From Bradyrhizobium algeriense (GTDB taxonomy: Bacteria; Pseudomonadota; Alphaproteobacteria; Rhizobiales; Xanthobacteraceae), in the NCBI RefSeq assembly GCF_003062295.1, contig NZ_PYCN01000019.1, positions 1-64,000 of the forward strand: DNA of 64,000 nucleotides, read 5' to 3'. Below are positions 28,786-35,588 of the stretch, in pieces. Position 1 is the first letter of the stretch. Each line of letters begins with the position of its first letter. The notes under the pieces are model-generated. The model did not search any database. It was not told the DNA's origin and saw only the letters and a program-made list of their open reading frames with translations. A program made the translations under genes and the position numbers.

Positions 28786-29667
28786 ATGAACTCCACACCT
28801 GATCCGACGGAAATTAAACCCCACGATGCCTTGATCGCGGGCGCCGATGAAGGGCTCGCGCACGCCCACGAACAGATCAAGCGTGCGGATGAACAACTCA
28901 CGCGCCTGACCGAACAGCTTGCAAGAATGGAGCGCGATGACGCGCGTCCACCTTCGGCCAGACTTAGCCCGAACGAATCTGGCCCGCACGGACCTGACCC
29001 GCACGGACTTGGCCAACAAGGACCTAGCCCGCAACCACCGCCAAGAAGACCGGCGCTCCTGACGCTCGTCGGCTTGTCCCTGGCGGCGTGCATCACTGTC
29101 GCCGCCCTTCTGGCTTTGCTGTTATCCCATGGCGACGGGCCTACGCTGATTGTCGCCCGTTGGGCGCCGCAGCCCGTTTCAACGCCACCATTGCCGCCGG
29201 AAAATCTGCCGTCTCCCGCGCAACCCGCGCCATCTACCTTTCAAGTGGCCGCGGCGGAGTCGGCACCAGCGCAAGCACCACCACCACCGCCGCCAGCAAC
29301 AACCCTGGCTCAGACCGCACCGCAAGGCGACGCGCCGGCAGCACCTGCAGCGCTTCCCGATCAGACGCAGTTGCTGCAAACGATGGCGCGCGACCTCGCG
29401 AATCTGCAGCGAAACATCGAACAACTCAAGGCGAACCAGCAGCAGATAGCCAACGACAATTCAAAAGCCATTGTGGAGCTCAAGGCGAGCCAGGAAGAGA
29501 TAAAACGCGAGCTTGCGAAGGTTTCCGAGCAGAGTCCGGCCAGGACGTCACAGCCGCCGTCACAGGCCCAGCCGCAGCCGGCTCCGACCTTGCGCAAGCC
29601 CGAACGGACGCCGCAGGCGAGAACGCGGCCTCGATACCCGAGGGAGTGGATGTACGACGATTGGTAG
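28786..29667 (+). CDS. Membrane-anchored Pro/Ala-rich coiled-coil protein
   Basis: A 293-residue protein that I do not recognise as a named family. It has a charged coiled-coil N-terminus (about 15-52), a Pro/Gly-rich stretch (55-88), one transmembrane segment (about 92-114, ALLTLVGLSLAACITVAALL), a Pro/Ala/Gln-rich periplasmic linker, a second coiled coil (about 190-245, DLANLQRNIEQLKANQQQI) and a basic C-terminus. Similar architectures are common in Bradyrhizobium. A GGAAAGGGA ribosome-binding site precedes the ATG at 28786. The stretch around 28961-29036 has a 15-base period that spells a pentapeptide repeat in another frame. Confidence 0.75.
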   Translation: MNSTPDPTEIKPHDALIAGADEGLAHAHEQIKRADEQLTRLTEQLARMERDDARPPSARLSPNESGPHGPDPHGLGQQGPSPQPPPRRPALLTLVGLSLAACITVAALLALLLSHGDGPTLIVARWAPQPVSTPPLPPENLPSPAQPAPSTFQVAAAESAPAQAPPPPPPATTLAQTAPQGDAPAAPAALPDQTQLLQTMARDLANLQRNIEQLKANQQQIANDNSKAIVELKASQEEIKRELAKVSEQSPARTSQPPSQAQPQPAPTLRKPERTPQARTRPRYPREWMYDDW

Positions 29668-29727
29668 CCGTCGCCCAGGCGAGCCGCCGTTCAGCAATGA
29701 CACCAGCAGAAATCCGGGTCCCGCCGC

Positions 29728-31194
29728 TTACTGGAACGCAACCTCGGCAAAGCTCCTCAGCTTGCGCGAATGCAGCCGTTCCCGTTCCTGGGACTTGAGC
29801 TTTTCCAGCGCGCGAAGGCCGATCTCAAGATGCTGGCCGACGCGGTGGCGGTAGAAGTCTCCGGCCATGCCGGCCAATTTGATCTCGCCATGCAGCGGCT
29901 TGTCCGATACGCAAAGCAGGGTTCCGTAGGGTACGCGGAAGCGGAACCCATTGGCGGCCACGGCAGCCGATTCCATGTCGAGGGCGATGGCACGCGACTG
30001 CGACAGGCGGCGGATGGTCGCGACGTGGTCGCCGAGCTCCCAGTTCCGGTTGTCGACGCTGGCTACCGTACCGGTCCTCATCACCCGTTTGAGCTCAAAC
30101 CCGCTCAGCCCCGTCACTTCGCCGACGGCCTGCTCGAGCGCGACCTGCATCTCGGCCAGCGCCGGAACCGGTACCCACAGCGGCAATTCCTCATCCAGCA
30201 CGTGATCCTCGCGGACGTATCCGTGAGCCAGGACGTAATCGCCGAGCTTCTGCGTGTTGCGCAGCCCGGCACAATGGCCGAGCATCAACCAGGCATGGGG
30301 CCGAAGCACTGCGACATGGTCGGTGATGTTGCGCGCGTTCGACGGACCGGTGCCAATGTTGATCATGGTGATGCCGCGGGTCGCCTGTTGAACCAGATGA
30401 AAAGCCGGCATCTGGGGCATGCGCTCCGGCGCGGGGCCTGGGGTGTCGAAGCCCGCTTTGGCCGTGATGACGTTACCCGGCTCGACGAAGGCATCCGCCG
30501 CGGGATCGCCGGCCGCCATGCGCTCGCGGCACATGCGCGCGAAGGCGTCGATGTAGAATTGGTAATTGGTAAAGATCACGAAGTTCTGGAAGTGCTCCGG
30601 ATCCGTTCCGGTATAGTGGTAGAGCCGGTGCAGTGAATAATCCACACGCGCAGCACGGAACATCGCGAGCGGCTGTCGCGGGCCGGCAGGCAGCGTGCCG
30701 TTGACGATCGCGTCGTCAATGGTGGCGAGATCGGGCGTGTCGAACAGATCACGCAGCGGCCGGTCGCGAGTGGCTACACTCGCTGCGATGTTGATGTCGC
30801 GTCGATAGGCAAAGTGAACCGGGATCGGTTCGTCTGATTCGCCGATCTCGACCGGCACACCGTGGTTCTGCACGAGAAGCCCGATCTGCTCGGTGAAATA
30901 CCCGCGAAAAAGATCCGGCCGCGTCACCGACGTCTCGTAGATGCCAGGGCCCGAGACAAAACCATAAGAGAGGCGCGAATCGAGGCGGGCGTGAGTGCCT
31001 GTGGTGATCCTGACAAATGGATAGGCGGCACGCACGCGCCCGGCGAGCGGTTCGCCGCGGACATACGCTTCAAAAGCGGCACGCAGGAAGCTGACGTTAC
31101 GTTCGTAGATTTCGGTGAGACGGTCGACCGCTGCGGCCGCGTCGGTGAAGGCTTCGGTGGCGATCCGCTGTGGCGACAGGATAGTGTCTGGCAT
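29728..31194 (-). CDS. amn: AMP nucleosidase
   Basis: Splits AMP into adenine and ribose 5-phosphate, affecting adenylate pools. From the ATG at 31194 (MPDTILSPQRIATEAF) the protein is 488 residues, close to the E. coli enzyme; an upstream in-frame start at 31584 would add an unconserved extension. The N-terminal domain (SYGFVSGPGIYETSVTRPDLF) and the C-terminal nucleoside-phosphorylase-like domain (GTGPSNARNITDHVAVLRP, LDMESAAVAANG) are both present. It lies alone between two plus-strand genes. Confidence 0.93.
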   Translation of the reverse strand: MPDTILSPQRIATEAFTDAAAAVDRLTEIYERNVSFLRAAFEAYVRGEPLAGRVRAAYPFVRITTGTHARLDSRLSYGFVSGPGIYETSVTRPDLFRGYFTEQIGLLVQNHGVPVEIGESDEPIPVHFAYRRDINIAASVATRDRPLRDLFDTPDLATIDDAIVNGTLPAGPRQPLAMFRAARVDYSLHRLYHYTGTDPEHFQNFVIFTNYQFYIDAFARMCRERMAAGDPAADAFVEPGNVITAKAGFDTPGPAPERMPQMPAFHLVQQATRGITMINIGTGPSNARNITDHVAVLRPHAWLMLGHCAGLRNTQKLGDYVLAHGYVREDHVLDEELPLWVPVPALAEMQVALEQAVGEVTGLSGFELKRVMRTGTVASVDNRNWELGDHVATIRRLSQSRAIALDMESAAVAANGFRFRVPYGTLLCVSDKPLHGEIKLAGMAGDFYRHRVGQHLEIGLRALEKLKSQERERLHSRKLRSFAEVAFQ

Positions 31195-31465
31195 CGGCCT
31201 GACCTCTTGGGTTGCCGATACATATAATCCCGCCGGGCAACGGAAGGAAATGGCCCACCGACTGGAATGATTTGGGATGCGATTCGTTGTTTCGCGCGCA
31301 AGGAAGCGCGACGCAACGTAACGCCGCGCCGTCATCGCATTTTCACATCCCTGTTGTGCCGCCTCCTCCCACTTGCCAATTTCAGGAAGCGGGCGCAGCC
31401 TGTAGTCACGGATAAATCTGTCCGGGCACGTACTGCAATTCATAAAAATCAGTGGAGGAAGACGC
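31195..31465. other. Divergent promoter region between amn and the MBL-fold gene
   Basis: About 270 bases between divergent starts. A GGAGGAAG ribosome-binding site lies just before 31466. I see no clear promoter motif. Confidence 0.35.
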
Positions 31466-32449
31466 ATGACGACGAATCTTTCGCGACGGTCTTTGCTTGC
31501 GCTCGGCGCAGGACTCGGTGTGGGCCTCAGTGCATCGACCATGCTCGGCGGCAGTGCGCTGGCGAAGGCGCCAAAACTCGGCACGCAGACGCCCTACTGG
31601 CACCGCTTCATCCTCGGCGACGCCGAAGTTACCGTGGTCTCCGATGGACCGCTGCCGCTCGGCGATCCCTCCGGCACCTTCACCGGCGTGCCGAAGGAGG
31701 AAGTGAAGCAGATGCTCGCCGACAACTTCCTCAATCCCGACAATGTCGTGCTGGAGCAGAACTCGCCGATCGTGAACACCGGCGACAAGCTGATTCTGTT
31801 CGACACCGGCATGGGTACCTTGAAGGCGTTCGGCCCGACCACCGGCCAGCAGCAGAAGAACATGGCGGCTGCCGGCATCAAGGCGTCCGACATCGACGCC
31901 GTGGTGTGCTCGCATGCCCATATCGATCACATTGGCGGCCTCGTCGGCGCCGATGACAAGCCGCTGTTCCCGAACGCGCAGGTCTACATCGCCCAGAGCG
32001 ATTTCGATTTCTGGACCGATGAAGGCAAGCTCGGCAGTCCAATGAAGGACTTTATCCTCCACGCCCGCAAGAACCTGTTGCCGGTGCGCGACCGCATCGT
32101 GTTCATCAAGGACAACCAGGAATTTCTGCCCGGCGTCACCGCGCTCTCGGCCCCCGGCCACACCGTCGGCCACACCATCTTCATGGTGAGCTCAAAGGGC
32201 AAATCCTTCTGCTTCCTCGGCGACCTCTCGCACCACGCCGTGCTGCTGTTGGAGAAGCCGCGGATGGAATTCTCCTACGACAGCGATCCGAAGCAGGCGG
32301 CAGCCTCGCGCGTTAAAATGCTGGACATGCTCGCCGCCCAGAAGATCCCGGTGATGTCCTATCACTTCGCCTGGCCGGGCTACGGCCACGTTGCCAAGAA
32401 CGGCGACGGCTTCCGGTATTATCCCGAGCCGATGAACATGCAGCTCTAG
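31466..32449 (+). CDS. Exported metallo-beta-lactamase-fold hydrolase
   Basis: A 327-residue protein with a twin-arginine signal (SRRSLLALGAGLGVGL, about residues 6-33, cleaved near SALA). The metal site is CSHAHIDH (HxHxDH), followed by a His in SAPGHTVGH and a later Asp in FCFLGDLSHH. It resembles the quorum-quenching lactonase and other soluble MBL hydrolases that act in the periplasm; the true substrate cannot be set by sequence. A GC-rich hairpin without a U-run follows the stop at 32465-32489. Confidence 0.88.
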   Translation: MTTNLSRRSLLALGAGLGVGLSASTMLGGSALAKAPKLGTQTPYWHRFILGDAEVTVVSDGPLPLGDPSGTFTGVPKEEVKQMLADNFLNPDNVVLEQNSPIVNTGDKLILFDTGMGTLKAFGPTTGQQQKNMAAAGIKASDIDAVVCSHAHIDHIGGLVGADDKPLFPNAQVYIAQSDFDFWTDEGKLGSPMKDFILHARKNLLPVRDRIVFIKDNQEFLPGVTALSAPGHTVGHTIFMVSSKGKSFCFLGDLSHHAVLLLEKPRMEFSYDSDPKQAAASRVKMLDMLAAQKIPVMSYHFAWPGYGHVAKNGDGFRYYPEPMNMQL

Positions 32450-32464
32450 AAAGCCGACGTCCCG

Positions 32465-32489
32465 GGGGCCGGTCGACACGGCCGGCCCC
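32465..32489 (+). terminator. GC-rich hairpin after the MBL-fold gene
   Basis: Arms GGGGCCGG (32465-32472) and CCGGCCCC (32482-32489), nine-base loop, 15 bases after the stop. There is no U-run, so termination is uncertain. Confidence 0.35.
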
Positions 32490-32703
32490 TCCGACCGGCA
32501 ATGCGCTGCCGGAAGCGTGTGCGCGGCTTGGACGTCTTCGGAGGCTTCTAGCGAAAGGACATGTCCCGGAACAATCGCGGATCGCCGAAATTTGTTTTGC
32601 TTGAGCGACAAAGCACCATGAAACTGGTCGCGATCCTGTGAGCGCTGCCCAAATAATGCAGCCCGAATCTCGACAGCTTGGCAGCCGGTATGGAGGCCAG
32701 CAA

Positions 32704-32886
32704 ATGACCAAAGACTTCGTAGCTATTGGCGCGGGCATGCTCATTGTGGGATTGGGAATGTGGAGCTTGTGGGGTCACCCGCAGGACGCGAGGCCTGCGG
32801 AGACCCAGGAGGCGCGCATTCTCGCCGATGATCCGGCGCTGAAGCTTGCGTCAGAGCAGAACCCGTACATGCGAACGGAGCGCTAG
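32704..32886 (+). CDS. Small single-pass membrane protein
   Basis: A 60-residue protein starting MTKDFVAIGAGMLIVGLGMW, which forms one transmembrane helix, followed by a short polar tail ending MRTER. A GGAGG sequence eight or so bases before the ATG at 32704 supports this start over an in-frame GTG at 32638. I do not recognise a function. comM follows 150 bases downstream. Confidence 0.6.
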   Translation: MTKDFVAIGAGMLIVGLGMWSLWGHPQDARPAETQEARILADDPALKLASEQNPYMRTER

Positions 32887-33036
32887 GCTTGGGGCGAGGC
32901 GACAGTGCCTCAGCGATCCGGCGGCCGGTCTGTTGGTGCAGGATGCGTGCGCGCGCCTTTGCGCCTATGTTCCCTTAATGTTCTTGACTTTCCCCAAGGT
33001 TCCCCGCTACCTTCGATTGTGGAACAAGGGGCAGGC

Positions 33037-34575
33037 ATGGTTGCGCGGGTTTCTACCGTAGCGTTTGAGGGCATCGAGGCGCGGGCGGTCGACGTGCAGG
33101 TGCAGGTCGCGCCCGGCTTGCCGGCGTTTGCGATCGTGGGTCTTCCGGACAAGGCGGTGTCGGAGGCGCGGGAACGGGTGCGCTCGGCGCTGATCGCCTC
33201 GGGGCTGGCGCTGCCGGCGCGCCGGATCATCGTCAACCTCGCGCCGGCCGACCTGCCGAAGGAAGGCAGCCATTACGATCTGCCGATCGCGCTCGGCCTG
33301 ATGGCTGCGATCGGCGCGATCCCGCCGGATGCACTCAACGGCTTTACCGTACTCGGCGAGCTCGGGCTCGATGGCTCGATCGCCCCCGTCGCCGGTGTAT
33401 TGCCGGCCGCGATCGGGGCGAATGCGCGCGAGGAAGGCTTGATCTGTCCGGCGGCGTGCGGCACGGAGGCCGCCTGGGCGAGCCCCGATATCCAGATCAT
33501 CGCGGCAAAATCGCTCATCCAGATCGCCAACCATTTTAAAGGCACGCAGGTGCTGTCGCGCCCGCAGCCGAAAGTGCACGAGCCGGAGGCGACGCATCTC
33601 GATTTGCGCGACATCAAGGGCCAGGAAAGCGCCAAACGCGCGCTGGAGATCGCGGCAGCCGGCGGACATCATCTGCTGATGATCGGCTCGCCCGGCGCCG
33701 GCAAATCGATGCTGGCGGCGCGGCTGCCGTCGATCCTGCCGCCGCTGTCGCCATCTGAACTGCTGGAAGTCTCGATGATCGCCTCCGTCGCCGGCGAAAT
33801 CCGCGACGGCGCGCTGACCGCGCGGCGGCCGTTTCGCGCGCCCCATCATTCCGCCAGCATGGCGGCGCTCACCGGCGGCGGCATGCGCGCCAAGCCCGGC
33901 GAGATTTCGCTTTCGCATCAGGGCGTGCTGTTTCTCGACGAATTGCCGGAATTCGACGCGCGCGTGCTGGACTCGCTGCGCCAGCCGCTGGAGAACGGCG
34001 AAGTCTCGGTGTCCCGCGCCAATCACCGCGTCACCTACCCTGCGCGCTTCATGCTGGTCGCGGCGATGAACCCCTGCCGCTGCGGCCATGCCTATGAACC
34101 CGGCTATTCCTGCAGGCGCGCCCCGGTCGAGCGCTGCACCGCAGATTACCAGATGCGGATCTCCGGTCCGCTGATGGATCGCATCGACCTGCGCATCGAG
34201 GTGCCGGCGGTGACCGCCGCCGACCTGATCCTGCCGCCGCCTTCCGAAGGCTCCGCGGAAGTCGCCGCCCGCGTGGCGGCCGCCCGCGACCTCCAGCTCG
34301 CGCGCTATGCGGCGGCCGGCCTGCCGCATATCCGCACCAACGCCGAAGCGCCGGCTTCGCTGCTGGAAACGATCGCGCAGCCGGATGCGCAGGGGCAAAA
34401 ACTTTTGCGCGACGCCGCCGAGACCATGAAGCTCACCGCGCGCGGCTATCACCGCGTGCTGCGCGTCGCCCGCACGCTCGCCGATCTCGACGGCGCGCAA
34501 AAGATCGGCCGGCTTCATCTGGCCGAAGCGTTGTCCTATCGCGCACTCGCGGAAGATCTGCGCCGGGCGGCATAA
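33037..34575 (+). CDS. comM: YifB/ComM-family Mg chelatase-like ATPase
   Basis: An AAA+ helicase of the ComM family, which in naturally competent bacteria aids branch migration in transformation. From the ATG at 33037 the protein is 512 residues: an N-terminal Lon-like S5 domain (AFAIVGLPDKAVSEARERVRS), a Mg-chelatase AAA+ core with Walker A GSPGAGKSMLA and Walker B GVLFLDELPEF, and a C-terminal MoxR-like subdomain. An in-frame start further upstream (32905) has no similarity. Its role in this organism is unknown. Confidence 0.9.
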   Translation: MVARVSTVAFEGIEARAVDVQVQVAPGLPAFAIVGLPDKAVSEARERVRSALIASGLALPARRIIVNLAPADLPKEGSHYDLPIALGLMAAIGAIPPDALNGFTVLGELGLDGSIAPVAGVLPAAIGANAREEGLICPAACGTEAAWASPDIQIIAAKSLIQIANHFKGTQVLSRPQPKVHEPEATHLDLRDIKGQESAKRALEIAAAGGHHLLMIGSPGAGKSMLAARLPSILPPLSPSELLEVSMIASVAGEIRDGALTARRPFRAPHHSASMAALTGGGMRAKPGEISLSHQGVLFLDELPEFDARVLDSLRQPLENGEVSVSRANHRVTYPARFMLVAAMNPCRCGHAYEPGYSCRRAPVERCTADYQMRISGPLMDRIDLRIEVPAVTAADLILPPPSEGSAEVAARVAAARDLQLARYAAAGLPHIRTNAEAPASLLETIAQPDAQGQKLLRDAAETMKLTARGYHRVLRVARTLADLDGAQKIGRLHLAEALSYRALAEDLRRAA

Positions 34576-34616
34576 GTGCATCGCACTGTCCCTGCCTGGC
34601 GCAAGGGATGTCGAAA

Positions 34617-34631
34617 GATCATCAAATGATC
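34617..34631 (+). promoter_or_regulatory. Perfect palindrome GATCAT-CAA-ATGATC
   Basis: A six-base inverted repeat with a three-base centre between comM and the nap operon, 22 bases before the FixK-type box. Its spacing could suit a second regulator of nap, or it may belong to the end of comM. I know no regulator that matches it. Confidence 0.4.
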
Positions 34632-34652
34632 CAAGCGTTTGTCCTTCTTTGT

Positions 34653-34666
34653 TTGATCCACATCAA
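34653..34666 (+). promoter_or_regulatory. FixK/FNR-type box upstream of nap
   Basis: TTGATCCACATCAA has the TTGAT-N4-ATCAA palindrome of the CRP/FNR family. FixK2 of Bradyrhizobium activates napEDABC under low oxygen through such a box, so it probably controls this operon. It lies 167 bases before the napE start at 34833. Confidence 0.75.
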
Positions 34667-34832
34667 TGAAGGATTTCCCGGGCACGACTATGCTGCTCGT
34701 GCGCAATGATATTTCCTGCAATGGCGCAGGCGGGGCGCGTTCCCTCCGATTGCAGATGACAGGTTGACTGGTACAGCACGGGAGCGTGCGGCCGGCTCAA
34801 CAATGTCCCATTCCGAAGTAGCAGGTCGTTGT

Positions 34833-35036
34833 ATGAGCGACACGTCTGGCAGACATGATGCCCCGCCGTTGCATGGGGCTGCTCCTGCGATCGGCCGGCG
34901 TGCGGAATTTTTCGTATTCGCCATCATCGTCGCTTTCATCTGGCCGGTGGTCGCCGTCGGCGTGGTCGGCGGGTATGGCTTTCTGATCTGGATGTTCCAG
35001 TTGATCCTGGGACCGCCCGGCCCGCCGGGGGGATGA
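34833..35036 (+). CDS. napE: Periplasmic nitrate reductase component NapE
   Basis: A 67-residue single-pass inner-membrane protein found at the head of many nap operons, with unknown role. The hydrophobic segment FFVFAIIVAFIWPVVAVGVV and the following GYGFLIWMFQLI are typical. I start at ATG 34833; two other in-frame starts upstream (34764, 34803) lack good ribosome-binding sites. A short gap of seven bases leads to napF. Confidence 0.85.
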   Translation: MSDTSGRHDAPPLHGAAPAIGRRAEFFVFAIIVAFIWPVVAVGVVGGYGFLIWMFQLILGPPGPPGG

Positions 35037-35043
35037 AGCCACC

Positions 35044-35325
35044 ATGAAAGGCCCGGGCCCCTCACGCCGCGCGCTGTTTCGCGGTCAGCTCCTCTCCAGA
35101 CCAGTCGCCATCATCAACAACGACTGCCTCGCCGAAGCCGGTATCGTCTGCCGCTCCTGCGGCGATGCCTGTCCTGAGTCAGCCATTCGTTTTCGTCCCC
35201 GCATTGGATTGCCGCCCCAGGCCATCGTCAACGAAGCCGCCTGCATCGGATGCGGCGAATGTGTCGGCGCATGTCCGGGCGAGGCCATCACGCTGGGTGC
35301 CGCGCGCCATGGAGACGCTTCATGA
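35044..35325 (+). CDS. napF: Short NapF-like ferredoxin (two 4Fe-4S sites)
   Basis: A 93-residue ferredoxin with two Cys clusters: C28-x7-C36-x2-C39-x3-C43-P, and C67-x2-C70-x2-C73-x3-C77-P. These match the last two of the four cluster sites of E. coli NapF (about 160 residues); the N-terminal ones are absent. The basic N-terminus (PSRRALFRGQ) is also kept. NapF in other bacteria assists cytosolic maturation of NapA. Its stop overlaps the napD start (ATGA), showing it is part of the operon. The canonical Bradyrhizobium operon is napEDABC, so this gene is an addition. Confidence 0.8.
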   Translation: MKGPGPSRRALFRGQLLSRPVAIINNDCLAEAGIVCRSCGDACPESAIRFRPRIGLPPQAIVNEAACIGCGECVGACPGEAITLGAARHGDAS

Positions 35326-35585
35326 CCGCGGAGGCCACCATTCACATTTCGAGCGCGGTCGTCTCCGTGTTGCCGGAACGCCGTGACGAGGTGTTGCGCA
35401 CGCTCGCCGCACTTCCCGACGTAGAGATACATCAACGCGATGCGTCCAAGATCGTGATCGTGATGGAAGCGACTGAGAGCGGAATTCTCGGCTGCCGTCT
35501 CGCCGAGATCGCATCCTGGCAAGGTGTTCTATCAGCCAACATGGTGTTCGAGCAGATCGAGAGCCTGGCCGATATCGGAGACTAG
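35322..35585 (+). CDS. napD: NapA signal-peptide-binding chaperone NapD
   Basis: An 87-residue cytosolic chaperone that binds the twin-arginine signal of NapA and delays its export until it is matured. The sequence starts MTAEATIHISSAVVSVLPER at ATG 35322 and has the ferredoxin-like beta-alpha-beta pattern of the family. It overlaps napF by four bases and ends three bases before napA. Confidence 0.88.
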   Translation: MTAEATIHISSAVVSVLPERRDEVLRTLAALPDVEIHQRDASKIVIVMEATESGILGCRLAEIASWQGVLSANMVFEQIESLADIGD

Positions 35586-35588
35586 AGC

